Source of the DNA: Candidatus Saccharimonadota bacterium
Lineage (GTDB): Bacteria > Patescibacteriota > Saccharimonadia > Saccharimonadales > Saccharimonadaceae
Direction: 5' to 3'
Length of the DNA: 64,000 bases
Assembly (NCBI GenBank): GCA_003979185.1
Contig: RYWJ01000002.1
Location: 1 to 64,000, forward strand
The stretch's first letter is position 1. Every line of letters starts with the position of its first letter. The notes under the pieces were generated by a model that did not search any database, was not told the DNA's origin, and saw only the letters and a program-made list of their open reading frames with translations. Below, piece after piece: positions 1 to 7,288 of this stretch. Made by a program: the position numbers and the translations under genes.

Positions 1-127
1 TTGTTTGATTGGAATACTATGAAGAGATACTTTAAGTAACTTTAGTAATAACATATAGATTATATATTTTATGGACTAGCTTATTTTTATAAGTAATAGA
101 TTCAAATACCATTCCTAATAAAAACAG
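1..127. other. Left flank outside the prophage, no recognised gene
   Basis: AT-rich sequence left of the proposed attL core. One frame is open from base 1 to a TAA at 37-39 and could be the last 12 codons of an upstream gene, but that is too short to identify. I see nothing else that I can support. Confidence 0.3.
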
Positions 128-175
128 CACCACAAGGGTGTTTAAAGAAAATCTTTATAACCCTAATCACCTAGG
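128..175 (+). other. Putative attL: core plus integrase arm sites
   Basis: Core 128-142 is itself an imperfect inverted repeat (CACC, 5-base centre, GGTG), as expected for a tyrosine-recombinase crossover site. It is followed by AAAGAAAATCTTT at 144-156 and CCTAATCACCTAGG at 162-175. The first arm recurs as a direct repeat before the right core and the second recurs inverted (12 of 14 bases) at 32040-32053, so a joined attP would be nearly symmetrical around the core. Confidence 0.6.
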
Positions 176-197
176 CTCAGATAAGAGCCTATTTTTA
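173..197 (+). terminator. Rho-independent terminator
   Basis: Six-base stem AGGCTC/GAGCCT with a six-base loop followed by ATTTTTATT. It would stop transcription entering the prophage from the left flank. Confidence 0.6.
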
Positions 198-208
198 TTG
201 GTTGAATT

Positions 209-232
209 GGGGCTTCGATGTTTCGGATTTAT
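209..232 (-). repeat. 24-bp perfect inverted repeat, left copy
   Basis: This 24-bp stretch is the exact reverse complement of 30461-30484, which forms the start of a predicted small RNA. On the minus strand here it is preceded by TTACCA, 17 bases and TATGGA, a weak promoter-like arrangement, so this could be a second, diverged copy of the RNA gene or a pairing target for it. Confidence 0.7.
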
Positions 233-539
233 ATCGAGGTTCCATAGAACTAATAAACGCCTATGGTAAGTTCCTAAGTTTATGAAATTTAACAATTCGG
301 AAAAGCTGATTTTAATAAATAATTACTTATCTCTACAATCAGCCCCTTGCACCTCAACATAATTAACTAATTATTTGATGATGATCGTGTTATTGCGAGA
401 ATTGTCTCCTATTTGGAAGTTTTTGTGAATAACTAACTCGTTTATAATGGATTTTTTCTATTACATACATATGCGCTATATAACGCATTCTTGTATTTGC
501 CTCGAGGGGCGGGTTGTAGAGATAAGTGGAGAAAACAAA
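233..539 (+). promoter_or_regulatory. Early promoter region and leader
   Basis: No gene. A promoter-like pair TTTTTG (420-425), 17-base spacer, TATAAT (443-448) would start transcription near 455. This excludes the ATG at 447, which lies inside the -10 box, and favours the ATG at 540 for the first gene. Upstream are two hairpins, 243-268 (CCATAG/CTATGG) and about 305-346 (GCTGAT/ATCAGC), of unknown role. Confidence 0.5.
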
Positions 540-773
540 ATGTGGAAGTTTTATCAGAGCGAACGGCTTAACCGTTATGCTCGATGTAAAAAGCGTCCAG
601 ATGTTAAATCAATTTTAATAGTTGTCCTAGCGGTTGCTGTGGTCTTGTTGCTTGGAGTAATATTGAATCTCAAGACAGCCTACAGCTTGCGTGAGTACTC
701 GATTAAGAACGATTGTGTCTGGACTTATCAGAATACAGCCTACGGTGATGACCGTGACTGGATTTGTAAATAA
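540..773 (+). CDS. Small single-span membrane protein
   Basis: 77-residue protein with a basic N-terminus (RLNRYARCKKRPDVK), one strong hydrophobic segment around residues 24-42 and a short polar tail ending WICK with two cysteines. I do not recognise a family. The start is chosen at ATG 540 because GTGGAG lies at a good distance upstream and the longer frame would begin inside the promoter -10 box. It is the first gene of the early operon; a membrane role such as superinfection exclusion is possible but not shown. Confidence 0.6.
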   Translation: MWKFYQSERLNRYARCKKRPDVKSILIVVLAVAVVLLLGVILNLKTAYSLREYSIKNDCVWTYQNTAYGDDRDWICK

Positions 774-802
774 TTAACTATTAACAAGTGGAGAAAATAA
801 TT

Positions 803-940
803 ATGTTAATTAAAGTTATATATCAGAATGATGAAGCGCAGTTAGTGCGTGTAATGCGCGTGGCGCATAAGAATAAGAAGAAGCTATATGATATGAGCGC
901 AAAAGAAATCATGGATACTGGCTTCGGGATGTTCAGATAG
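803..940 (+). CDS. Hypothetical 45-residue protein
   Basis: Short open frame, MLIKVIYQNDEAQ at the start and FGMFR at the end, with a clear GTGGAG ribosome-binding site 7 bases before the ATG, the same motif used by the gene before it. Basic middle (HKNKKKL). No family recognised. Its position between two better supported early genes with tight spacing supports it being real. Confidence 0.5.
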   Translation: MLIKVIYQNDEAQLVRVMRVAHKNKKKLYDMSAKEIMDTGFGMFR

Positions 941-948
941 GAGTCTGT

Positions 949-1047
949 ATGGGTAAGCTTAAAAACCATTTTCAAAGACTCTTAGGAGATGACTTGGTAG
1001 AACAGTTAGAAGAAACTCAGATCGAGGGGGAAGACAATGGAAAATAA
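949..1047 (+). CDS. Hypothetical 32-residue acidic protein
   Basis: Tiny frame beginning MGKLKNHFQRLLGDD, with GAG 5 bases upstream, overlapping the start of the ERF gene by 11 bases. The overlap suggests translational coupling. It could simply be a leader for the ERF gene. No function can be assigned. Confidence 0.4.
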   Translation: MGKLKNHFQRLLGDDLVEQLEETQIEGEDNGK

Positions 1048-1666
1048 GAAATCAGTTTACGAGCGCCTAGGTCTGATCCAGTCAAAGTTAGCAGTTGCCA
1101 AAGATCGAACCAACGATTTTGGTAAGTTCGACTATCGCAATGCCGAGGATATTCTCAAGGCAGCTAAGCCGCTGGCTTTAGAACAACAATGTGCAATTAT
1201 CATGAGCGAAAAGCTAGTGACTATGAATGGTCAAACTTATATTAAATCTACGGCTACGCTTGTGGCGTATGATTTATCTGATCACAGCATGGTCACAGCG
1301 ACAGCATATGCTCGTGAAGCCACGCAAAAGGCTGGTATGGATGTATCGCAAATCACTGGATCTGCGACTTCCTATGCTAGAAAATATGCACTTGGTGGTC
1401 TACTTGCAATTGATGATGGCATAGATGCTGATGGGTTAGACAACCGCGAACCAGCTCATGATAATTGCAAGAAAGATTGTAGACCTTACCAGAAAAATGA
1501 TGTGCCACGTATCGACTTTGCCGAGGTGCGGAAGAAGCTAGAAACCATCAATGATGTTGATGACCTAGAGAACTACTGGCGAGAGCTGAATCCATCTAAC
1601 ACACAAGCGAAGTTTTTACAACGCGACTTTGCGAAAAGAAAGGCGACGATCAATGGCGTGGAGTGA
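1037..1666 (+). CDS. ERF-family single-strand annealing protein
   Basis: 209 residues. The first about 145 residues match the ERF superfamily pattern, including the conserved stretch GSATSYARKYALGGLLAIDD around residues 107-126. ERF proteins anneal single-stranded DNA during phage recombination and replication. The C-terminal 60 residues are a charged extension of the kind seen in phage ERF proteins and may bind single-stranded-DNA-binding protein. A GGGGGAAG ribosome-binding site precedes the ATG. It sits near the start of the early operon, as recombination genes usually do. No partner exonuclease was recognised in the window. Confidence 0.85.
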   Translation: MENKKSVYERLGLIQSKLAVAKDRTNDFGKFDYRNAEDILKAAKPLALEQQCAIIMSEKLVTMNGQTYIKSTATLVAYDLSDHSMVTATAYAREATQKAGMDVSQITGSATSYARKYALGGLLAIDDGIDADGLDNREPAHDNCKKDCRPYQKNDVPRIDFAEVRKKLETINDVDDLENYWRELNPSNTQAKFLQRDFAKRKATINGVE

Positions 1667-1991
1667 GAAGCCAACCAGAAGTCAAATGGGTGCGCTGACC
1701 TGTAACTACGAAGCGACTTTGTTCGACATCTGCGATTGGCTTAAAACTATTGGCGCAACGAGACTCTATGACATAGTGAACAGCTTGATTGACGAAGAAA
1801 TTACGTGGAAAGTAGTTAGCAAAATCAAGACGCGCAAAGAGATAAGCGCAATGATAGCGACTAGCAATAAAGGTCATGTAATTGCGCCTACGATCATGGG
1901 CTATTACGATGCTTATTTGGAAAAGAACAATGCGACTATGAACATGCAAGAGCTGATTGATGGGCTAAAAGCGTATAACGAGAATGCGTGA
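1653..1991 (+). CDS. Hypothetical early phage protein
   Basis: 112 residues (MAWSEKPTRSQMGALTCNYE...), largely helical by eye. Start at ATG 1653, which overlaps the end of the ERF gene by 14 bases and follows AAAGG at suitable distance; a longer frame begins upstream but lacks a site. The close coupling suggests a role together with the ERF protein in DNA metabolism, but I recognise no family. Confidence 0.6.
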   Translation: MAWSEKPTRSQMGALTCNYEATLFDICDWLKTIGATRLYDIVNSLIDEEITWKVVSKIKTRKEISAMIATSNKGHVIAPTIMGYYDAYLEKNNATMNMQELIDGLKAYNENA

Positions 1992-2349
1992 GTAGAACGT
2001 GCCGCTCTAAGCAATTGGACTTAGAGCCGTTTAGACCGTGGCACAAACTAAGCTCCTCCCATATCTTATATGGCGCTCACTAGGAGCTGTCTAGCAAGTG
2101 CTCGTCCCTTTCATTAACTGCGGGGAGGGAGGAGCACACTATAAATTAAATGGAGGTATGATGGCAAACGCTATCAAAAATTAAATGGAATTATTTATTA
2201 GCAAGTGGAGCTAGTGGTGACGGTGGTGCTGTAGTTAAGCTACAGTTAAATGGGTAACAAGCCAACCGAAGCCACTTATTCTCCACTTATCAGATGGAGA
2301 AGTTTGATTAGTCTTTCTTCTCCATCAATCTTAAGCAAAGGAATGATTT
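1992..2349 (+). promoter_or_regulatory. Hairpin-rich intergenic region before the lectin-like gene
   Basis: No convincing gene (only an 8-codon frame at 2161). Several strong stems are visible: 1999-2044 (inner stem 2004-2011/2020-2027 of 8 bp), 2098-2137 (12-bp arms with one mismatch) and 2293-2326 (10-bp perfect arms). GCTCCTCCC at 2052-2060 can pair with 2127-2135, competing with the 2098-2137 hairpin, so two folds are possible. It probably regulates the lectin-like gene that follows. Confidence 0.45.
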
Positions 2350-2913
2350 ATGAAGCACAAAGTAATTAAAGAATATTTATCGACAACTGGAACGCACCGC
2401 AAAGCTGGGCAAATTGTGCATGTGTCTATGCCGAGCAAGCATACTGAAGACCTCGTGCGCTTTGGTTTTCTGGAAAAATTAGAAAAGGCAAAGCCAATCA
2501 AGAGTAAGCTAGCTAATCTCCTAATCGCTCCCGAAGATTATATTGAGGGTGAGAAGAAGCACTTCACTTACGATGAGGCAATGGCGATTGAGAAAAAGCT
2601 TAATAATGGCTGGCGTCTACCTACACGCCATGAGTGGGCTTTAATCTGCGAAGAATTTGCATGTGGCTCGGACGGTCGACTAGACCCGGAACTGCTTACT
2701 AAAAATCTTGGTCTTGACAAAAAAGGCTATGTCCTCAATGGCTCACTGTACGGTGTCGGCTCCAGCGGCTACTATTGGTCACGTACTGTCGACTCTGGTA
2801 ATAGTCAGCGCGCATACAACCTGTACTTCAATAGCTCCACTGTCTTCCCAGCCGACAACTTCAGCCGTTACTACGACTTCTCCGTACGCTGCGTTAAGGA
2901 GTTGGAGGGGTAG
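2350..2913 (+). CDS. C-type-lectin-like (FGE/DUF1566-type) protein, candidate DGR target
   Basis: 187 residues. An N-terminal about 70-residue part of unknown fold is followed by a formylglycine-generating-enzyme/DUF1566-type lectin fold with the hallmarks WRLPTRHEW (about 93-101), YYWSRTVDS (about 141-149) and FSVRCVKE at the C-terminus. This is the architecture of variable proteins of diversity-generating retroelements. The last 140 bases of the gene (2755-2894) align to a template-like cassette at 32581-32714, with many differences at template adenines and an identical 14-base end TCCGTACGCTGCGT. The protein would be the binding module whose surface varies. Being in the early operon rather than next to tail genes is unusual. 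Confidence 0.75.
   Translation: MKHKVIKEYLSTTGTHRKAGQIVHVSMPSKHTEDLVRFGFLEKLEKAKPIKSKLANLLIAPEDYIEGEKKHFTYDEAMAIEKKLNNGWRLPTRHEWALICEEFACGSDGRLDPELLTKNLGLDKKGYVLNGSLYGVGSSGYYWSRTVDSGNSQRAYNLYFNSSTVFPADNFSRYYDFSVRCVKELEG
2755..2894 (+). repeat. Variable-repeat-like segment (DGR VR candidate)
   Basis: Ends with the 14-base invariant TCCGTACGCTGCGT shared with 32701-32714. Against the template-like cassette about 14 differences fall on template A, about 10 on other bases (several silent third positions), and there is a 6-base insertion near 2804. It is therefore related to, but not a direct recent copy of, that template. Confidence 0.55.
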
Positions 2914-2919
2914 TAAAAT

Positions 2920-3258
2920 ATGGCGGATTTACATAGGTTTCAGCCGACTTATCGTGTAACGTCCGCTGGCGTTATTATCTATTTTATGGACAAATACACA
3001 GTACAGATTACCCACCGCAGTAGCGCGGTAATTTGTACGCGGTATTTCAATCGTGAAAGAAACTTTTATAGACGCCACTGGAAGCCTTTCTGTGAGAAGC
3101 TTTACAGGCTGAATTATATTGAATCCATCTGGGACGTTATGGATATTGCTCAAAAGTTTGAGATATCTATGCACTCCCCTTATTCTAAACCCTATGAGAT
3201 CAAGCCTGGGGTGCTGAAACGTCCAACAATTTATGTATACAGGAGGAGGAAGAAATGA
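2920..3258 (+). CDS. Hypothetical protein
   Basis: 112 residues, basic, rich in Tyr and Arg, ending RRRKK. The start MADLHRF follows the lectin-like gene by 6 bases, with GGAGGGG overlapping the end of that gene as ribosome-binding site, so the two are probably translationally coupled. No family recognised; a helper or structural partner of the lectin-like protein is only a guess from the coupling. Confidence 0.55.
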   Translation: MADLHRFQPTYRVTSAGVIIYFMDKYTVQITHRSSAVICTRYFNRERNFYRRHWKPFCEKLYRLNYIESIWDVMDIAQKFEISMHSPYSKPYEIKPGVLKRPTIYVYRRRKK

Positions 3259-3560
3259 GTAAGTTATCTAAGGCTACAAAAAATGATTTCCCTATCATTG
3301 TATATGCAAAGTTTTGTATTAGCTGTGACTATCCAGATGAATGGGATAAGTTTCTTGACTGGGCACAGAGAAACGGAGAAACTTTCAAGGTTGTAAGAAC
3401 AATTTATCGGCCCGAAGATCATAAACGAGCCAGTGAGATTTATGATAGTGAAGATTACCCACCTTTCGTTGTTACTGATGACGTTATAGACTTCTTGGAC
3501 TTCGTAAAGAAAATTACATCAAAGAAAAAGCGTTCTAGGAGAAGCCGTAATGACTTGTAA
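3255..3560 (+). CDS. Thioredoxin-fold (glutaredoxin-like) small protein
   Basis: 101 residues. IIVYAKFCISCDYPDEW near residues 14-30 is a beta strand followed by a CxxC motif, and YPPFVVTDD near residues 74-82 looks like the cis-proline strand of a thioredoxin fold; the C-terminus is basic. Phage glutaredoxins commonly supply electrons to ribonucleotide reductase or keep redox balance, but no reductase gene is present. Overlaps the previous gene by 4 bases (ATGA). Confidence 0.5.
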   Translation: MSKLSKATKNDFPIIVYAKFCISCDYPDEWDKFLDWAQRNGETFKVVRTIYRPEDHKRASEIYDSEDYPPFVVTDDVIDFLDFVKKITSKKKRSRRSRNDL

Positions 3561-3648
3561 GACTTGTAATGAGCCTCACGGCGCATATGAACGAATCGTG
3601 TATATGATTAGACTTATTAAAACTAGATTAAAGATGAAAGGATGGTAG
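3550..3648 (+). CDS. Hypothetical 32-residue CxxC micro-protein
   Basis: Short frame MTCKTCNEPHGAYER..., containing CxxC and a basic helix-like C-terminus, overlapping the previous gene by 11 bases. Its stop lies 5 bases before the next start. The overlaps fit a coupled operon gene, but the frame is short and unsupported by homology. Confidence 0.35.
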   Translation: MTCKTCNEPHGAYERIVYMIRLIKTRLKMKGW

Positions 3649-3653
3649 AAATA

Positions 3654-4250
3654 ATGAAACGTTATGTATTAAAAAAAGAACTGCCAACGTTTAAGGTTGG
3701 CGAAAAATTCGAGCTTTCTAGAAGTGGTAATCTTATACAAAGAAACAAGGGTGATTTTGGAGACCTTGTTGTCTATCACCGTGAGACTCTAAAGAAGTTC
3801 CCTAACACTCTCAAAGACTGGTTTGAGGAAATACCAGAGAAGCCGGAAACGGTGTGGGATTTGATGGATGGGGATAAATATTATTCAATTTCTAGTGATG
3901 GTTTTATAACAACCGAAAAATATTGTCTTGGCACGCAATACGATGATGACAGGAGAGTTGCTCTTGGTAATGCGTTTTTAACTAGAGAAGATGCTGAAAA
4001 AGAAATTGCTTTGCGTGAGGCTCGTGAGATTCTAAAAAAGGATACAAAAGGTTTCCAGCCAGATTGGGACAATAATAATGAACCTAAATATGAAGTCTAT
4101 TACAACTATAATAATGAATGCCTATATACTTGTTGCTACGAGTATTGTTGTGCCCATCAAGACCTATGGTTTGCCACCGCAGAAGACGCCGAAGCCTCCA
4201 TCAAGGCTCATCCGAACGAATGGAAAACCTATCTTGGGGTGGAGGAATGA
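3654..4250 (+). CDS. Conserved hypothetical phage protein
   Basis: 198 residues. The stretch ETVWDLMDGDKYY followed by LGNAFLTREDAEKE resembles a hypothetical protein family common in Firmicutes phages (TVWxLxxGDxYW ... GNxFxTxExAE). A cysteine cluster CLYTCCYEYCC lies near the end. Function unknown. Start taken at ATG 3654 because AAAGGA (3636-3641) is 12 bases upstream; the in-frame ATG at 3642 has no room for a ribosome-binding site. Confidence 0.65.
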   Translation: MKRYVLKKELPTFKVGEKFELSRSGNLIQRNKGDFGDLVVYHRETLKKFPNTLKDWFEEIPEKPETVWDLMDGDKYYSISSDGFITTEKYCLGTQYDDDRRVALGNAFLTREDAEKEIALREAREILKKDTKGFQPDWDNNNEPKYEVYYNYNNECLYTCCYEYCCAHQDLWFATAEDAEASIKAHPNEWKTYLGVEE

Positions 4251-4286
4251 AGACCTTAATTAATGCTTTGTAAATGGAGAAGAAGA

Positions 4287-5408
4287 ATGAAAGTAATTAA
4301 AGGCAAAAATAATTTTGCTAAAGTTTACACAGACGAAGTGGAGCAGACAGCTCTTGACCAGATTGAGTTGCTCTGTGACCAACCGTGGACTAAGGGCTTA
4401 CAAATTCGTATTATGCCCGATGTTCACGCAGGTGCAGGTTGTACCATCGGCACTACAATGGAAGTCAAAGATTATGTTGTACCAAATCTAGTAGGCGTAG
4501 ATATTGGCTGTGGAATGGAAGTAGCTAAACTTGCCCCACAAGACATCGATTTAGTAAAGCTTGACAGATTTATCCGCAAGAAAATTCCATCTGGTTTTGC
4601 AAAAAGAAATAAACCTCATGTATTTTATGAGTCAAAAGCTGAGAAAGTTCTAGATAAATTATATGCTGCTCACTTAGTGCTGAAGCCAAAATGGTATGAC
4701 GTACTTAATTCAGTTGGCACACTTGGTGGCGGAAATCACTTTATTGAGCTTAATAAGAATGAAGCTGGTGAGATTTATATTGTAATTCACAGCGGAAGCC
4801 GCAATATTGGCTTACAAATTGCCAATTACTATCAGAAAATCGCAGATGAACGGCAACCGTTTGCCGATAAGGGCTTAGCCTTTTTAACTGGCGAAGCCTG
4901 CGAACATTATTTACATGATATGATGCTTGCTCAAGAGTTTGCGATGCTCAATCGTCATGCCATGATGTATGACATTCTTGAGTTCTTAGGAGTTGAGCCA
5001 GTAGAAACCTTTACGACAATTCACAACTATATTGAGCCAGAAACACATATCTTACGTAAAGGTGCCGTATCCGCTAAGGAGGGCGAGAAGTTCATTATCC
5101 CAATCAACATGCGTGATGGTAGCCTTATTTGCGTGGGTAAAGGTAATAAAGACTGGAACTATTCTGCTCCACACGGTGCAGGTCGCTTGATGAGCCGTAT
5201 GCAGGCAAAGAAGAGCCTCTCTGTGGATGAGTTCAAGAAGCAGATGGAGGGTATCTATACTACTTCTGCTAATATCAGCACACTTGATGAAAGCCCTATG
5301 GCTTATAAGGGCATGGAAAATATCGTCAATAACATTGAACCTACAGCTGACATCATCGAGAATATTAAGCCAATTTATAACTTTAAGGCAGCTGAGAGAG
5401 GACGCTAA
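4287..5408 (+). CDS. rtcB: RtcB-type RNA ligase
   Basis: 373 residues, full length for the compact RtcB family. Metal and guanylate site motifs are present in order: MPDVHAGAG (about 43-51), GVDIGCGME with Asp72 and Cys75, GGGNHFIEL, HSGSRNIG, and PHGAGR near residue 294, whose His carries the GMP intermediate. RtcB joins 2',3'-cyclic phosphate or 3'-phosphate ends to 5'-OH ends, healing broken or spliced tRNAs. ATG 4287 is chosen because GGAGAAG precedes it; the longer frame starting at 4263 lacks one. In a phage it may repair tRNAs cut by host anticodon nucleases; a phage tRNA gene at 20.7 kb makes that interesting. Confidence 0.93.
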   Translation: MKVIKGKNNFAKVYTDEVEQTALDQIELLCDQPWTKGLQIRIMPDVHAGAGCTIGTTMEVKDYVVPNLVGVDIGCGMEVAKLAPQDIDLVKLDRFIRKKIPSGFAKRNKPHVFYESKAEKVLDKLYAAHLVLKPKWYDVLNSVGTLGGGNHFIELNKNEAGEIYIVIHSGSRNIGLQIANYYQKIADERQPFADKGLAFLTGEACEHYLHDMMLAQEFAMLNRHAMMYDILEFLGVEPVETFTTIHNYIEPETHILRKGAVSAKEGEKFIIPINMRDGSLICVGKGNKDWNYSAPHGAGRLMSRMQAKKSLSVDEFKKQMEGIYTTSANISTLDESPMAYKGMENIVNNIEPTADIIENIKPIYNFKAAERGR

Positions 5409-6131
5409 ATGGACAACGAAAATAATTATCTTTCCGACATCAATGTCGGAAAGATAAACTTCCAGCCTATGCAAAAGCGGTTTATGGTGTGGGATGAAAA
5501 GGGGCGCAAATTCGTTAGAGGAATAAACGGCCATATCCTAAACTGGCGTGAAATTGCTAATTTAGTGGAGCCTTCCATCTGGGATTGTGCTGTCGAATTA
5601 GATGAAGTAGTCGAGCGTTTCACTATCGTCCAATCCACCAACCTCTTTGATAAAGATGGTGAGGAGATATTTGAGGGGAGTATTGTAATGTATAACCATA
5701 ACACATATTTTGTACGCCAAGACCGTTATAACGGAATGTGGTTATTAAAAAATGTAAAGACAGGTGATTGTAGTGAATCTATAAATGGTTGGGAGAATGG
5801 TAAAGATGAAAGGTTAAAGCTTCTAGGTCACATCCTCTCAAGTCCAGAACGATTAAGGAGTCATATGAGTAAAATTAGGTATACTGAAGACGGTCAGATT
5901 GCCAACCCTGACTCCCAACTGTGCTTTGAGATTCTAAATCACAAAGTCGACTATATGCTGGAGATGATGTACGCCTACACATATTTTGCCAACCCCTTTG
6001 CTACACCACATAAGCAAGGTGCAAGAAAGCCTCCAAAGGTTGACATGAATCATGTCATGAAGGCTCATGAAATATGCGAGGAACGGATAAAGCAAAGTGT
6101 TAAGGATTTTGAAGAAAGGATGAAAAAATGA
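5409..6131 (+). CDS. YopX-family phage protein
   Basis: 240 residues. After about 20 extra residues comes the YopX pattern: RFMVWDEKGRKF (about 24-35), then STNLFDKDGEEIFEGSIV (about 76-93), the beta-rich domain found in many phages and of unknown function. The C-terminal about 90 residues (from HMSKIRYTEDG) form a separate helical extension. It starts directly after rtcB. A perfect 14-bp inverted repeat with a 2-base loop (5427-5456) lies in its first codons, so an alternative start at ATG 5469, closer to the usual YopX N-terminus, is possible. Confidence 0.8.
   Translation: MDNENNYLSDINVGKINFQPMQKRFMVWDEKGRKFVRGINGHILNWREIANLVEPSIWDCAVELDEVVERFTIVQSTNLFDKDGEEIFEGSIVMYNHNTYFVRQDRYNGMWLLKNVKTGDCSESINGWENGKDERLKLLGHILSSPERLRSHMSKIRYTEDGQIANPDSQLCFEILNHKVDYMLEMMYAYTYFANPFATPHKQGARKPPKVDMNHVMKAHEICEERIKQSVKDFEERMKK
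5427..5456 (+). promoter_or_regulatory. Perfect 14-bp hairpin inside the YopX reading frame
   Basis: TATCTTTCCGACAT and its exact reverse complement are separated by 2 bases, 18 bases after the annotated ATG. Such a stable stem would hinder ribosomes in the first codons; no T-run follows, so it is not a typical terminator. It may be an RNA processing or translation-control element between rtcB and yopX. Confidence 0.6.
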
Positions 6132-6403
6132 TTTTACCAGCGGCGTCAACATATACTCAACCAGTTTATATTTACCAAGATAGTACATCGTATACCCAAC
6201 GGTGCCTAGAGCGATCAGAAAATGCTGATCTTGCCCAGAAAGTATTAAAAGGTGAGCGGCTTAACGACAAAGATGCTCAAAGAGTTACCACATGTGTGGC
6301 AGAAGTTAAAGAATCTGGCACCAAGCTTGTTGCAGGTTTCTTTATTGTTGTTTTTATTGCTGGTATTGTACTTATTTTAATTGCGGCTTGCGCTCAGGAG
6401 TAG
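6128..6403 (+). CDS. Small phage membrane protein
   Basis: 91 residues with one strong membrane segment near the C-terminus (VAGFFIVVFIAGIVLILIAA, about 68-87) and a polar N-terminal domain with three cysteines overall. Overlaps the YopX gene by 4 bases (ATGA). No family recognised. Confidence 0.6.
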   Translation: MILPAASTYTQPVYIYQDSTSYTQRCLERSENADLAQKVLKGERLNDKDAQRVTTCVAEVKESGTKLVAGFFIVVFIAGIVLILIAACAQE

Positions 6404-6407
6404 AAAT

Positions 6408-6605
6408 ATGACAGCAAAATTTATAGAAATAACAGACTTGGACGGTGAGGTGGCACTTATTAATATAGCCAATATAGTCGTGGTCGTAGAAGATGATAAT
6501 ACACCTTATACAATGCTTACCTTTAATATTGGCAAGCAGTTAGTCGCAAAGATACCCTATTCAAAAATGAAAAAACTACTTGGAGTAAGTGATGACAAAG
6601 ACTAA
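6408..6605 (+). CDS. Small FlbD-like phage protein
   Basis: 65 residues. FIEITDLDGEVALINIANIV resembles the short beta-hairpin pattern of FlbD-like small proteins (xLxDGxxxxINxxxI). Start ATG 6408 follows AGGAG (6396-6400). Function in the phage unknown; the resemblance is weak. Confidence 0.5.
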   Translation: MTAKFIEITDLDGEVALINIANIVVVVEDDNTPYTMLTFNIGKQLVAKIPYSKMKKLLGVSDDKD

Positions 6606-7008
6606 AACTCCCACAAAGCAGGGAGATTACGAGGTCGGCAACAAGAAGCCACCGAAGAACCGACAGTTTGGACAGATAGAGGGCAATCCACGGCATAACG
6701 GGGCTTGGAAAAAAGAAGACACTCTGCGTTTCAAGCTTCAGCAGATTGCGAAGATGACTGCTGAGGAGCTACAACAACTCATCGCTAGTCCAGACGCTGG
6801 TGAGTACGAGAAGAATGTAGCTCGTACAGTGCTAGAGATGGTGAGCATGGACGCTGAGAAACGGTGGCGAGTAATCGAGGGGCTCACTAATCAAGATGGT
6901 GGATATCCAAAGCAGCAAGTCGAGCAACATAATATCGAACTGAAGCCAATTTTGCCGAAGCCGAAGAAAAAGAAGAAACGATTAGGAGTTGGGAATGAAA
7001 TTAATTGA
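6592..7008 (+). CDS. Probable terminase small subunit
   Basis: 138 residues. The pattern GNPRHNGAWKKEDTLRFKLQ followed by MTAEELQQLI and a helical middle resembles small terminase-associated proteins of siphophages, and it lies two genes before the large subunit. Small subunits recognise viral DNA and start packaging. The C-terminus is a Lys/Pro tail. Start ATG 6592 after TTGGAG; GTG 6589 would be too close. Assignment rests mainly on position. Confidence 0.55.
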   Translation: MTKTKTPTKQGDYEVGNKKPPKNRQFGQIEGNPRHNGAWKKEDTLRFKLQQIAKMTAEELQQLIASPDAGEYEKNVARTVLEMVSMDAEKRWRVIEGLTNQDGGYPKQQVEQHNIELKPILPKPKKKKKRLGVGNEIN

Positions 7009-7288
7009 TGGATATCTTGATAGCTATTATTCCTCTAAGCTAATAAAGGTTTTAGGTGATTTTCTCACCATGGAGTTCAATGCTGACTTCTTCATAGAAT
7101 ACAATATCGACAAGCAGGTAACTGTTATATCGAAGATGCGTAAGTTGGCGGACAAATTCTACACGCCTATATATTCGTTTCGCGAGGCTGATGCTGTAGT
7201 TATTCTATCTAACCTTTCAGAAGCTAAAAGACATCTCGAACGTAAGTATAAAGAGCTAATTAAGTTTCAACGTGAGACTATTTTGTGA
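6995..7288 (+). CDS. Hypothetical protein between terminase genes
   Basis: 97 residues, start ATG 6995 after AGGAG (6984-6988). Overlaps the preceding gene by 14 bases and the large terminase start by 4 bases (GTGA). Helical C-terminus. No family recognised; position suggests a packaging or head-related role. Confidence 0.55.
   Translation: MKLIDGYLDSYYSSKLIKVLGDFLTMEFNADFFIEYNIDKQVTVISKMRKLADKFYTPIYSFREADAVVILSNLSEAKRHLERKYKELIKFQRETIL

Noticed and set aside
447..539. Upstream extension of the first early gene from ATG 447
   Set aside because: The ATG overlaps a TATAAT box with a 17-bp-spaced -35; transcription would start after it.
2755..2894. Direct, recent adenine-only mutagenic copy of the 32.6 kb template
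   Set aside because: About ten non-adenine differences and a 6-base indel exclude a recent copy from exactly this template.
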